47,895 nt of DNA from the IMG/VR virus record IMGVR_UViG_3300005295_000034, positions 1 to 47,895 of that record, one strand, 5' to 3'. Under the pieces are notes generated by a model. That model ran no database searches, was not told the DNA's origin, and saw nothing but the letters and a program-made list of their open reading frames with translations. The DNA comes from a virus. Shown piece after piece: positions 16,494-23,409 of this stretch; position 1 is the first letter of the stretch; each line of letters opens with the position of its first letter. The translations under genes were made by a program, and so were the position numbers.

Positions 16494-16989
16494 CGGACGG
16501 TTCCAGTTCGAGTGTTTTCCCTCGTGCGATTTGATTCTCTCGCGCGGCTTGGAGTTCGTTGAAGGTCAGTTCGACGGTTACGTTTGTGGCAGGTTGCTGA
16601 TTGCTGCTGAGCTTCGGCGCGTGGATGCGGTCTTGCGTTTTGTTCCAGTCGTCGAGGACGATTCTCGCGGCTTCGAGTTTGACGGTTGGGAGAACTTCTG
16701 GCGCGGTGGCGATCTGGGTGATCGCGGTCAGCACGGCGGTTGTCGCTGCGATGCGCTGGGCCTCGACGGCGTAGAGACCTTCCCCATGTTTGACTTTGAT
16801 TGCGCGGGCGAGGAGGGTACGAAAGCTGTCGCTTTTCCGAAGGTGTCGGACAGTACTCGGCTCCGCGCCGATTGCCTTGGCCGCGTCCTCGTCGGAGATC
16901 GTTGTATTGTCGGACAGCAGATCAACCAGGCGGAGGATGATCCCCTGGCGCGGCGAACGCTGCGGTGGTAGTGTAGTTGCTTCCGACAC
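16399..16989 (-). CDS. Terminase small subunit-like protein
   Basis: The product has 196 residues from a GTG at 16989 with an excellent AAGGGG five bases away; longer frames run back into the control region. The N-terminal part contains an HTH (DEDAAKAIGAEPSTVRHLRK), followed by helices (AVLTAITQIATAPEVLPTVK, LEAARIVLDDWNKTQ), and the tail is polar. An N-terminal HTH with a helical oligomerisation core is the layout of phage TerS proteins, which choose the DNA for packaging. It is the first gene of the late operon, about 4 kb upstream of TerL. A transcription factor is the alternative. Confidence 0.6.
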   Translation of the reverse strand: MSEATTLPPQRSPRQGIILRLVDLLSDNTTISDEDAAKAIGAEPSTVRHLRKSDSFRTLLARAIKVKHGEGLYAVEAQRIAATTAVLTAITQIATAPEVLPTVKLEAARIVLDDWNKTQDRIHAPKLSSNQQPATNVTVELTFNELQAARENQIARGKTLELEPSDVAHVPVNPFAQRGLLSSSNKTGAPVREEGE

Positions 16990-17010
16990 GATATCCCCTT
17001 TCAATGTGCC

Positions 17011-17077
17011 GGGAGGCTGTAAGGCAGCTCGCACAATGCGGCTTCGCCTTCCGCTTGGGTGCGCCAAACAGCCTCCC
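17011..17077. repeat. Inverted repeat in the late 5' leader
   Basis: The ten bases GGGAGGCTGT at 17011-17020 are exactly complementary to ACAGCCTCCC at 17068-17077, with smaller GC stems between them. It lies between the late promoter and the TerS-like start, so the late mRNA would fold into a long stem-loop. No T-run follows on either side, so it is not a simple terminator. Confidence 0.65.
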
Positions 17078-17158
17078 TTCGCACCTCATGCCAGCAGTTC
17101 CTCGCCGTGGGAAGGGAAATTCAAACGGACGGAGGAAAACCGCGCGGCATGTTCGCAA

Positions 17159-17187
17159 AGTATGGCACAACCCTTTCGCTTTGTCAA
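17159..17187 (-). promoter_or_regulatory. Late sigma70-type promoter
   Basis: On the minus strand a perfect -35 box TTGACA (17187-17182) is followed after 17 bases by CATACT (17164-17159), four of six matches to TATAAT. It points at the TerS-like gene, leaving a leader of about 160 bases that contains the inverted repeat. Confidence 0.65.
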
Positions 17188-17508
17188 GGAAAAAATTTCC
17201 GTCTGGCCCCTGCGTTGGGGTCCCCTTTCTCGCCGCCTCGACGGCAAATCGCCTGCGGCGCTCTTGTCTGGCCCCACCTCTGGGGTCCCCATTTGCGCCC
17301 CTTTCGCACCCCTTGCTGCGCGCTGCCTTCGGCAGCTTGCTAATTGTAAGTGTTTTCAATTTTCCGGTCGGACGGGCTCGGTGACTTGAGATTTCAGGGG
17401 GGCGGGGCGGCAGGGTGGCATGGGGGGACCGGGCAGGGCAGGGCATGGTATGGGCGAGATGAGGTTTCCGAGCGGAAGTCTAGGAGATGCAACCTATGAC
17501 CTCCCCCC

Positions 17509-17537
17509 TTGCATCTGGGCGAATCATTTGGTACAAT
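17509..17537 (+). promoter_or_regulatory. Early sigma70-type promoter
   Basis: TTGCAT (17509-17514), a 17-base spacer and TACAAT (17532-17537) lie about 60 bases upstream of the first early gene. A short GGGGA..TCCCC hairpin follows at about 17557-17568, where a regulator might bind. Confidence 0.65.
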
Positions 17538-17599
17538 GGGGACGCAGGGCAGATAAGGGGATTGTCCCCAAGGCCCGGAACAGTTGGGAAGGAATGGCA

Positions 17600-17812
17600 A
17601 TGACGAATTCTTGGAGCGCACTGAAGGAAGTCCGGGCTAATGCGAGGAAGGATGACGGACAGGATTATTTTATCAAGGCAATGCAGTTTGTTGAGGATGG
17701 AAAGCACGCGGGAGATATGGGGCATTATGACTTCGAAGCTGCGCGACGGCATATGGGTTATGCGCTGTATCAGATTGAGCGGTTGTTTAACTTGAGGAAC
17801 GGACGAGGTTGA
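17600..17812 (+). CDS. First early protein, 70 residues, unknown
   Basis: The ATG at 17600 has AAGGA six bases upstream and follows the early promoter directly; the frame extends further up but through unlikely G-rich sequence. The product is a small helical, charged protein (SALKEVRANARKDDGQDYF, then YALYQIERLFNLRNGRG) without cysteines or membrane segments. Being the first gene on the early transcript it is a candidate host-takeover protein, but no family is recognised. Confidence 0.6.
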   Translation: MTNSWSALKEVRANARKDDGQDYFIKAMQFVEDGKHAGDMGHYDFEAARRHMGYALYQIERLFNLRNGRG

Positions 17813-17824
17813 TCAGCGCGGGTG

Positions 17825-17855
17825 TTGCAAGGGGGACACACTCATCCCCCCTGCA
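17825..17855 (+). terminator. Strong GC hairpin after the first early gene
   Basis: TTGCAAGGGGGA (17825-17836) pairs with TCCCCCCTGCAA (17844-17855) around a seven-base loop. It lies just after the stop of the 70-residue gene. Only a short A-rich run follows, so termination is plausible but weak; it may instead protect the mRNA end. Confidence 0.45.
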
Positions 17856-17884
17856 AAAATCTTCGCGCTTCCGCAAAAAAGTCC

Positions 17885-17913
17885 TTGCAACTTTTTCGCC
17901 GAGTCGCTAAGAT
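17885..17913 (+). promoter_or_regulatory. Second early sigma70-type promoter
   Basis: TTGCAA (17885-17890), a 17-base spacer and TAAGAT (17908-17913) lie about 135 bases upstream of the 215-residue gene and after the hairpin at 17825-17855. Confidence 0.5.
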
Positions 17914-18047
17914 CGGACTCGTAAGGGCAAGAAGGCAATCCTGCCATCCCCCTTATCGGGAAGGGAAATCTCCCCATGCAAAAGGCTGCAGCCACGTTTG
18001 ATGCAACTAAGGGGAGAATTCTCCCTGACCTTTCGAAAGGAAAGAAG

Positions 18048-18695
18048 ATGACGGAAGCTACTGAGAACGGCAATAGCGTGAAGATCAACCCGAACACCGG
18101 CAAGCCGGTTCGCCAAAAGGGCCAGACGGTGCAAGTGCTATTCGTCGCGGACAATGGCGAGGCCGCGAAAAGCCCGGCGGGGAGGAATGTGCAGAAGCTT
18201 AAGGTCGTGTTCCCCAAGAACAAGACCCAGCATGAATTCGAGATCACCAAGCTTTCGCCGGATATTCTGATGCAGGTCGCCGCGTTCGGCCTGGCGACAT
18301 TGCTCAGAAATGAAGCGAACACAACCCCAGAGGAGGAAGGTCCGGAAGAGGCCGAGGCGAATTTGCTCTCCCGCTGGAATGGTTTCGCGAATGGCACATA
18401 CCGTTCGATTTCCACTGGCAGCGCAACCCCGCTGATCATTCTGGCACTCCAGCGCGCGCTTACGAACGCGGGCAAGAACGCCGAGGAGATCGCCGCGACC
18501 GTTGCGAAATATCAGGGGATGTGGGACGAGGGTGACGACGACGAAACCATTAAGAAGAACCGCCGCGAGATTACCAAGGGGCTGATGGACAAGAATCCGA
18601 TTAAGCTGGCCAAGCTCCAGATCGAGGCCGAAAGGGCCGAGGCGCGGAAGGCGAAGATGGAAAGCGCGGGAAGCGAGGATTTGTCGGACCTATAG
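18048..18695 (+). CDS. Early protein, 215 residues, with LSDL C-terminus
   Basis: The ATG at 18048 has AAAGGA about seven bases upstream; a longer frame from 17976 adds 24 residues. The N-terminal part is a basic, beta-like stretch (NPNTGKPVRQKGQTVQVLF), the centre is helical and the C-terminal third is a charged coiled coil (LAKLQIEAERAEARKAKM). The very end, SEDLSDL, resembles the LDDL tails of three other early proteins. It has its own promoter and a strong terminator, so it is transcribed as a single gene and probably abundantly. I do not recognise the family; nucleic-acid binding is a guess from charge. Confidence 0.7.
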   Translation: MTEATENGNSVKINPNTGKPVRQKGQTVQVLFVADNGEAAKSPAGRNVQKLKVVFPKNKTQHEFEITKLSPDILMQVAAFGLATLLRNEANTTPEEEGPEEAEANLLSRWNGFANGTYRSISTGSATPLIILALQRALTNAGKNAEEIAATVAKYQGMWDEGDDDETIKKNRREITKGLMDKNPIKLAKLQIEAERAEARKAKMESAGSEDLSDL

Positions 18696-18749
18696 CAAGG
18701 CCGAAGGCCGCGCAGCAAACGCTTACGATTTCGAGGCTCAAGGATTGAG

Positions 18750-18775
18750 GCCGGGGGGCGACTCCCGGCTTTTTT
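18750..18775 (+). terminator. Rho-independent terminator
   Basis: GCCGGG (18750-18755) pairs with CCCGGC (18764-18769) and is followed by six T residues (18770-18775). It ends the transcript of the 215-residue gene. Confidence 0.88.
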
Positions 18776-19089
18776 CATGCCACAAGGCGATTCGTAAGTG
18801 TTTTGCCTTATTCCCGCAGAACGCGCGAAAAAACGGCCTGCGGCGATCGCCAGACTATCGATATGATGTATCCATGCATATACCTCCCTAATAAGTTGTT
18901 TTATTTTTTTTTTTCAATCATAGATAGTAAGTGTGACAATAATATCATAATCGATAGGTCTCCGCACACGGCATTCCGAAACCTTGAAATTGCCCCATTT
19001 CCGCCATAATTCCGCCATAATCCCCTGCTATCCTACCCTCGCATCCGGGGGAATAACTCTGTCCACTCCCTCAAATCACGGACCATTCC
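18776..19089. other. Non-coding AT-rich gap with repeats
   Basis: I see no credible gene in these 314 bases. They include a GTAAGTGTTTT motif (18794-18804), an AT-rich island with a T12-like run (about 18890-18955), and a tandem duplication of TTCCGCCATAA (about 18999-19020). A TTGAAA at 18984 upstream of CATAAT boxes may be part of a promoter for the long run of genes starting at 19090, but the spacing is not ideal. AT-rich islands like this can also serve as replication origins. Confidence 0.5.
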
Positions 19090-19638
19090 ATGCCTGACAC
19101 TCAGCCACACAAAACATATTTTTCGAAAGGACTCGCAAGGGCATTCATGCTCGCGGAGAACTGCGCGCTCGCGCTCGCGCTGCATAAGGACGGGGGGCAG
19201 GAGTTTTTGCCGCCAGTCAAGAAGCTCGCAAGGATAGCGCGTCCGAAGAAGGAAAAGAAGACCTTCACACAAGTTTGCAAATGGCATAAGTGCAAGAGGA
19301 ATGGTGAGGCATTTACCACCACGAACGGACGGCAGAATTATTGTTCAAAAGACTGCCGCGATCAAATGAACTGGTGGAAGTACGCAAGGCAAAAGAAGGT
19401 CAACTCTCGCGAGTTCAAAGAACGCAAGAAGTTGAGAGATGAACAGTGGAGAATGTATGAGCAAGGACTAATCTCCAAGCCACCGCTAGGCGCGGGAGGT
19501 AGGACGGAAAAGCAGAAGAGGTTGCTCAGGATATTCTACGCACGCATGGGAGGATTCAGGCTTATAAGTAAGCGGAAGGAATTAGGTCGTGCAAAGAGAA
19601 GACCAGGAAGGAAGAGCAAGTATTTCGCAACTGACTGA
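19090..19638 (+). CDS. Basic Cys-rich protein, probable zinc finger
   Basis: A 182-residue, Lys/Arg-rich protein. A four-cysteine cluster at about residues 63-89 has the form C-x4-C..NYCSKDC, like treble-clef or zinc-ribbon fingers in bacterial DNA-binding proteins. The region after it (WWKYARQKKVNSREFKERKK) and the C-terminal tail are strongly basic. A nucleic-acid-binding role is inferred. The next two genes also encode paired-cysteine proteins, and this gene overlaps the following one by 50 bases. Confidence 0.62.
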   Translation: MPDTQPHKTYFSKGLARAFMLAENCALALALHKDGGQEFLPPVKKLARIARPKKEKKTFTQVCKWHKCKRNGEAFTTTNGRQNYCSKDCRDQMNWWKYARQKKVNSREFKERKKLRDEQWRMYEQGLISKPPLGAGGRTEKQKRLLRIFYARMGGFRLISKRKELGRAKRRPGRKSKYFATD

Positions 19639-19798
19639 CTATGACCAGATTGCGGAAGACATGGGATGGAGAGTTTGTCGCAACACAAGGTGTCGCAAGT
19701 TCCTCGACCCATTCGACAAATTTGATAGATGGTATTGTTCAAGCAAGTGCAAGAACTCTAACAAACGCAACAAAAGGACTCACCGCAATGAAGATTAA
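19589..19798 (+). CDS. Small zinc-finger-like protein
   Basis: A 69-residue frame starting with GTG at 19589 (AAGGA nine bases upstream); a shorter version from an internal ATG would have 45 residues. It repeats the motif of the preceding gene: VCRNTRCRKFLDPFDKF, then WYCSSKCKN, a C-x4-C..C-x3-C cluster. The two are likely paralogues. The tail is basic (KRNKRTHRNED). DNA or RNA binding is inferred. Confidence 0.55.
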   Translation: MQREDQEGRASISQLTDYDQIAEDMGWRVCRNTRCRKFLDPFDKFDRWYCSSKCKNSNKRNKRTHRNED

Positions 19799-19812
19799 GA
19801 ATTCATAATCCC

Positions 19813-20151
19813 ATGGCGAGAAACTACTCCCAGCGCTATTGCAAGAAGTGCAATAAGCCATACATGCCCACCGGGCCAGCGCAAGTCCAGTGCGAGGCAT
19901 GCGCAGACATACAATGGCGGGAGTCGATCGACAAGTGGCAAAGGGAGAATCCCGACAAGACTAGGAAGCACCAACAAGACAGACGTGACCGCGCAGGAGT
20001 CACACCAAGGAAGGGAGTCACCTGCGAGATATGCCGAGGAAGAGGGATGATAAAAGCGCTCACAGGCGGGAAGACATTCTACGGGACGCTGGAATACGCA
20101 GACAAAAAGTGCGACACATGCCATGGAACTGGCAAAGTCAGAACAGACTAG
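19813..20151 (+). CDS. Double zinc-binding protein with DnaJ-like CxxCxGxG motifs
   Basis: A 112-residue protein with two cysteine sites. The N-terminal one is YCKKCNKPY..CEACADI. The C-terminal one is CEICRGRGMI..CDTCHGTGKV, two copies of the CxxCxGxG motif found in the DnaJ zinc domain and other zinc-ribbon proteins. The linker is basic. It is the third Cys-rich gene in a row. It might act as a chaperone-like adaptor or nucleic-acid binder; the sequence does not decide. Confidence 0.65.
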   Translation: MARNYSQRYCKKCNKPYMPTGPAQVQCEACADIQWRESIDKWQRENPDKTRKHQQDRRDRAGVTPRKGVTCEICRGRGMIKALTGGKTFYGTLEYADKKCDTCHGTGKVRTD

Positions 20152-20175
20152 CAAACGCAAAAGGACAATATCATC

Positions 20176-20853
20176 ATGACACACACCGACTCGCAACCCA
20201 ACGGAATAGCTCACAAGACAAGAATTACGGAGATAAAGTTCGACTTCTCCCACGACGTTGACCGCATGGCGCAGGCAATCGCCGACCTGCGCAATCTCGT
20301 CGACGAGAAGGATGCATACACTGCCAAGGCACGCAACGAATATCAAACGACCGTTGCAAATCTCCAAATCCAGCGCGGCGATGCACTCCGTGAGATCGAC
20401 GCAAAGAACGCCACCATCAACGGCATGCAGGATGAAATCAACTTCGCAAGGGAGGAGATTAAACACTGCAATATGGTCATCGAAAACCAGCAAGAAGCAC
20501 TCAACGAGCTTCACAATGACATGGCGCAAATAACCTCCGACCTCACCGACCAATGCAAGCACACAGCCCACGCGGCATTGCAGGTCGCAGAGGCAAGGAG
20601 GTCCGAGGCGCAAGTCGAGCGCGAATACCGCAATTATATCCAGGAGCGCACAAAGGAATTCGAACTACTCCAGACTGAACTCCGCAATCTCGACAAGCTC
20701 CGCAAGGAGCTCTCCACCTACCGCAACGAGTGCCGCAAGCTTATCGACGAGAACACGCAATTGCAATTGCAGGCCGAAAGGCGGTGGGTCTTCCGCCGGC
20801 CGAAAGCTTACGTGAGCAGGGCGATGAGTTTCTTCCGTCGCAATGAAGAGTAA
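20176..20853 (+). CDS. Long coiled-coil protein
   Basis: A 225-residue protein, nearly all heptad-like helix from residue 30 to 205 (VDRMAQAIADLRNLVDEKD, then QTELRNLDKLRKELSTYR). The C-terminus is basic with aromatic residues (RRWVFRRPKAYVSRAMSFF) and could contact membrane or DNA. No enzyme motif is visible. The gap after it holds copy B of the palindromic element. The family is unknown. Confidence 0.65.
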   Translation: MTHTDSQPNGIAHKTRITEIKFDFSHDVDRMAQAIADLRNLVDEKDAYTAKARNEYQTTVANLQIQRGDALREIDAKNATINGMQDEINFAREEIKHCNMVIENQQEALNELHNDMAQITSDLTDQCKHTAHAALQVAEARRSEAQVEREYRNYIQERTKEFELLQTELRNLDKLRKELSTYRNECRKLIDENTQLQLQAERRWVFRRPKAYVSRAMSFFRRNEE

Positions 20854-20870
20854 AAGTTAGCCGGGGGAAA

Positions 20871-20904
20871 GTGTAAGCAACTATCGCCAGTATTTGCTTA
20901 CACT
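20871..20904. repeat. Dispersed palindromic element, copy B
   Basis: GTGTAAGCAACTATCG and its mirror TTTGCTTACACT flank a short centre, giving a nearly perfect inverted repeat (AGTGTAAGCAA against TTTGCTTACACT). It lies between two plus-strand genes, 38 bases before the start at 20943. Confidence 0.78.
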
Positions 20905-20942
20905 CCCCATTGTCCCACCCACACCAAAAAGGACCAATCCCA

Positions 20943-21386
20943 ATGGGCTGCACCTGTCACCTACTACGCGAGACATGCTCGCACTGCAACAAATGGTTTT
21001 TCGACCCTATCTCAGACGACATAATCGACCCCATCCCAGGTGACACCCTCGTCATGCTCACACTCGACACCGGCGGGGCATCAGTCGACAAGGAAGCCGT
21101 CCTCACCCTCCAGCAAGCCAACGCGCGGAAGATCGCCGAGCGGAATCGCCAACTTGCGCAAGAACTCGCCCACACCTACCGGCCATACTCCGACCCCGAC
21201 GGGCCACCAACCCACGAATTCAGCCTTCAAGTCTACATCTCCGAACTTGAAACCTCTCTCGCAAGGAAGACTGCAAATGAACACAAGCGCTCCCTCTCCC
21301 ACCGCATCCCGTTCGCATGGCGTTGGTCCTCTCTCCGGGACGATCTTCGCATGGGCACAGCACAGCTTTTCCCAGGAGAAGAATAA
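20943..21386 (+). CDS. Cys-containing early protein, unknown
   Basis: A 147-residue protein from ATG 20943 (AAGGA ten bases upstream). The N-terminus is MGCTCHLLRETCSHCNKW, a compact cluster of cysteine and histidine that could bind zinc. The centre is helical (LTLQQANARKIAERNRQLAQ) and the C-terminus carries Trp/Arg residues. It is the first gene after palindrome copy B. The family is not recognised. Confidence 0.58.
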   Translation: MGCTCHLLRETCSHCNKWFFDPISDDIIDPIPGDTLVMLTLDTGGASVDKEAVLTLQQANARKIAERNRQLAQELAHTYRPYSDPDGPPTHEFSLQVYISELETSLARKTANEHKRSLSHRIPFAWRWSSLRDDLRMGTAQLFPGEE

Positions 21387-21449
21387 TCCTCTCCCCAACG
21401 CAACCATCTCCTACCCAATAATCCGCAAGTCAAAAATCTTGGAGCCAAT

Positions 21450-21638
21450 ATGTCCACCGCAATCCGACACTTCTTCGTCGACGAAGTCAACCGTCCCCTC
21501 TGGTTCGCCGACCTCACCTCCACCATCGGACGAGGGCAAATAGTCACCGACCCGCAAACCGGCGACAACTATAAGGTCCGCTCAATATCCTCCACACCCA
21601 GCGGCGATAAGATTGTCGTCCTCCACCCAGCAAAGTAG
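21450..21638 (+). CDS. Small early protein, 62 residues
   Basis: A compact beta-rich protein (RHFFVDEVNRPLWFADLTS, then GDKIVVLHP). GGAG lies six bases before the ATG. There is no membrane segment or cysteine, and no family is recognised. Confidence 0.55.
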   Translation: MSTAIRHFFVDEVNRPLWFADLTSTIGRGQIVTDPQTGDNYKVRSISSTPSGDKIVVLHPAK

Positions 21639-21649
21639 GGCACACTTCC

Positions 21650-21793
21650 ATGCCGCTCAAATCCTACATAATAATCGGGATAGCATACGCAATTGTATTA
21701 GTCCTCTTCAAGCTGTCCTTCGCCTATCACTGCAGCAACCAAGGACTAACTGTCGACCATCAGCGCCTCTTCACCTGTGTAGCGCCGCAATGA
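21650..21793 (+). CDS. Small membrane protein, 47 residues
   Basis: The frame encodes MPLKSYIIIGIAYAIVLVLF and continues to a short extracytoplasmic tail with two cysteines. One membrane segment covers residues about 6-20. Its stop overlaps the next start (ATGA), which also encodes a membrane protein, supporting that both are real. Confidence 0.55.
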   Translation: MPLKSYIIIGIAYAIVLVLFKLSFAYHCSNQGLTVDHQRLFTCVAPQ

Positions 21794-22059
21794 GCAAGTG
21801 GGATGGATACCAAGGATTTGACTCAGAAAAGTGGGACCTCAAATACTACCCAAAGTCCAACGGCCCCTCCGCTCTCCACATCCTCGCAATCGCCATCTGC
21901 GCCGCCGCCTTCGGCGCAGTCATCGCAATTCAACTCCAAGGACCTTCTCATGAAAATCACCGACGTTCGTATCGAGACGAAGACCGCTACGCTGAACCTC
22001 GTCGGCGGGAATCTTACCATCACCCAAGGCGGGAGCCGTACTGGCGATCCGAAGATTGA
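21790..22059 (+). CDS. Small membrane protein with Arg/Tyr-rich tail
   Basis: An 89-residue protein from ATG 21790, overlapping the previous stop. One membrane segment lies at about residues 33-51 (ALHILAIAICAAAFGAVIAI). The tail is extremely rich in Arg, Glu, Asp, His and Tyr (RRSYRDEDRYAEPRRRE). The last 110 bases are also used in another frame by the next gene, so part of this tail may be shaped by that overlap. The function is unknown. Confidence 0.5.
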   Translation: MSKWDGYQGFDSEKWDLKYYPKSNGPSALHILAIAICAAAFGAVIAIQLQGPSHENHRRSYRDEDRYAEPRRRESYHHPRREPYWRSED

Positions 22060-22156
22060 AGTCTACATTGAAAAGATCGACCTCCCCGAATTCCTCCAAG
22101 CCGTCTCCTTCATCGCAAGCCAAGTCAAATGGAAAAACTCCAATGCCAAACGCTGA
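21950..22156 (+). CDS. Small beta-rich early protein
   Basis: A 68-residue protein from ATG 21950, with AAGGA seven bases upstream. The sequence MKITDVRIETKTATLNLVG, followed by KIEVYIEKIDLPEFLQAV, looks like a small alternating beta/alpha domain. It starts 110 bases inside the upstream membrane protein gene, in a different frame, and overlaps the next gene by 14 bases. The family is not recognised. Confidence 0.55.
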   Translation: MKITDVRIETKTATLNLVGGNLTITQGGSRTGDPKIEVYIEKIDLPEFLQAVSFIASQVKWKNSNAKR

Positions 22157-22556
22157 AAACATCCGCCTCCTCCGCGAACACATGGACGCCTACCCACCCG
22201 AGCTTTTCATCATGGGCCACGTGACACAGCAAACCGAATGCGGCACGGCCATGTGCTTCGCGGGGTTTTTCGAGTCCCTTTGGGGGCCAACACCACCGGG
22301 CAGTCTCCGCTCGTCAGCCATCGCCAAAAAACTCGACATCCCCAACTCTGCGGCCATCGATCTGATCCTCCCAAACAGCGTATTTTCCTATCAACACTTC
22401 GACGCTAGTCGCTTCGACGACTCCGAGCCGGCTAAGCGCAAGGCAGTCATGCTCCACGTCCTCGACACCCTCCATGAAACCAGCTGGCCAAAATGGTGGG
22501 AAGCGCTGGAGGTTATCTACGACGAAAATGAACTGAGGCACATCACCGGCGCTTAG
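22143..22556 (+). CDS. Early protein, 137 residues, unknown
   Basis: A globular protein with mixed helix and loops (LREHMDAYPPELFIMGHV, TAMCFAGFFESLWG, AVMLHVLDTLHETSWPKWWE). The ATG at 22143 is preferred, since the upstream extension is a low-complexity Ser/Lys/Pro stretch from another frame. No motif is recognised. A long GC hairpin follows the stop. Confidence 0.58.
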   Translation: MPNAENIRLLREHMDAYPPELFIMGHVTQQTECGTAMCFAGFFESLWGPTPPGSLRSSAIAKKLDIPNSAAIDLILPNSVFSYQHFDASRFDDSEPAKRKAVMLHVLDTLHETSWPKWWEALEVIYDENELRHITGA

Positions 22557-22569
22557 CCGATTCCAATTC

Positions 22570-22599
22570 GAGGGGAAGGAGTTCGCCATCCTTCCCCTC
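22570..22599 (+). terminator. Perfect 10-bp hairpin after the 137-residue gene
   Basis: GAGGGGAAGG (22570-22579) pairs exactly with CCTTCCCCTC (22590-22599) around a ten-base loop. There is no T-run, so it may be an attenuator or mRNA-stabilising hairpin rather than a full terminator. Confidence 0.5.
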
Positions 22600-22628
22600 T
22601 GATGGGCATCGATAGAAAGGACACCCAA

Positions 22629-22919
22629 ATGCGCAGCCAACGCACAAAAGAACTTCGCATCTACCGCCACCGCACCCGTCGCCGCAACAAATGGCGCGTG
22701 GAAATGCCGCACCATTGCTCCAATCCTCTACCACTGCACAACTCCAACGAGCGTGCTGTTCCACTCATCATAAAATGTGAAAAAGAACTCATCCGCCAAT
22801 GGGAGGCCAACACCGAACGTCGCCTGTGGCGCATGGAGGAGCCCTTCGCACTTAAACTCTTCTCCCGCAACAACATGACAGCCGTCCGTCAATTCGTGGA
22901 GACCCCCAATGCCCACTGA
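22629..22919 (+). CDS. Basic early protein, 96 residues
   Basis: Starts at ATG 22629 with AGGA eight bases upstream; a start nine codons earlier has no ribosome-binding site. The first 25 residues are highly basic (MRSQRTKELRIYRHRTRRR), then comes a helical region with Trp/Arg. Nucleic-acid binding is plausible; the family is unknown. Confidence 0.52.
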   Translation: MRSQRTKELRIYRHRTRRRNKWRVEMPHHCSNPLPLHNSNERAVPLIIKCEKELIRQWEANTERRLWRMEEPFALKLFSRNNMTAVRQFVETPNAH

Positions 22920-23409
22920 CACTCCTCCCGACCGGCCACGCTCGCGACTTCCATCCTCCTACCCGCCGGAAATCCTCCGCGCGATAACCTTCGCAATCAA
23001 GTCCGAGCTGTGCATCCCGTTCCAATCAATCGCCCTAGCGCGCCAGTTCAAGCGCACGCTCGCGGATATTCGCCGCTCCTTCCGCGAGCACAAGCACGCC
23101 GACTGGCTTTCCGTCAACTCTCTCACCCTAACCGAGCACACCACCGTCGACGTAATGTCCCAGCGCCCAACCTATGAATGTGACTGCATTCGCTACCCAG
23201 TCACATGCATCCTCTCCTGCGCCAGCGGGTTCATGGAGAACCTGTCCCTTGCGCAGAACACGCAGACCGGCCAATCCCCGGACCTGCACCCAACGCAACT
23301 ACCCTCCGAGGCCTTCGAAGCAGAAGTCCTCGCACTCCTTTCCCTCTCAAATCCTGAGGACTCTGATGACACTGAAGAACTCGTCCACTCAATCTTTCGC
23401 AGAAGCTGA
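22909..23409 (+). CDS. Early protein, 166 residues, unknown
   Basis: Starts inside the previous gene with GGAG seven bases before the ATG. The first half holds predicted helices (PPEILRAITFAIKSELCIP, LARQFKRTLADIRRSFREH) and could include an HTH. The middle has three closely placed cysteines (YECDCIRYPVTC). The C-terminus is acidic. No family is recognised. Confidence 0.52.
   Translation: MPTDTPPDRPRSRLPSSYPPEILRAITFAIKSELCIPFQSIALARQFKRTLADIRRSFREHKHADWLSVNSLTLTEHTTVDVMSQRPTYECDCIRYPVTCILSCASGFMENLSLAQNTQTGQSPDLHPTQLPSEAFEAEVLALLSLSNPEDSDDTEELVHSIFRRS

Larger units (their letters stand above)
16990..17599. other. Divergent control region between late and early blocks
   Basis: These 610 bases contain no convincing gene. 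They hold a late promoter on the minus strand (17159-17187), a long inverted repeat in the late leader (17011-17077), a short GC hairpin (GCTGCC-TTC-GGCAGC at 17322-17336), a GTAAGTGTTTT motif (about 17346-17356), a G-rich tract (about 17396-17450) and an early promoter on the plus strand (17509-17537). After the early -10 box a GGGGA-TTG-TCCCC hairpin (about 17557-17568) could be an operator. A replication origin here is possible but unproven. Confidence 0.6.

Noticed and set aside
18803-19009. Short open frame in the AT-rich gap
   Set aside because: It has no ribosome-binding site, and its sequence is dominated by the T-run and low-complexity DNA.
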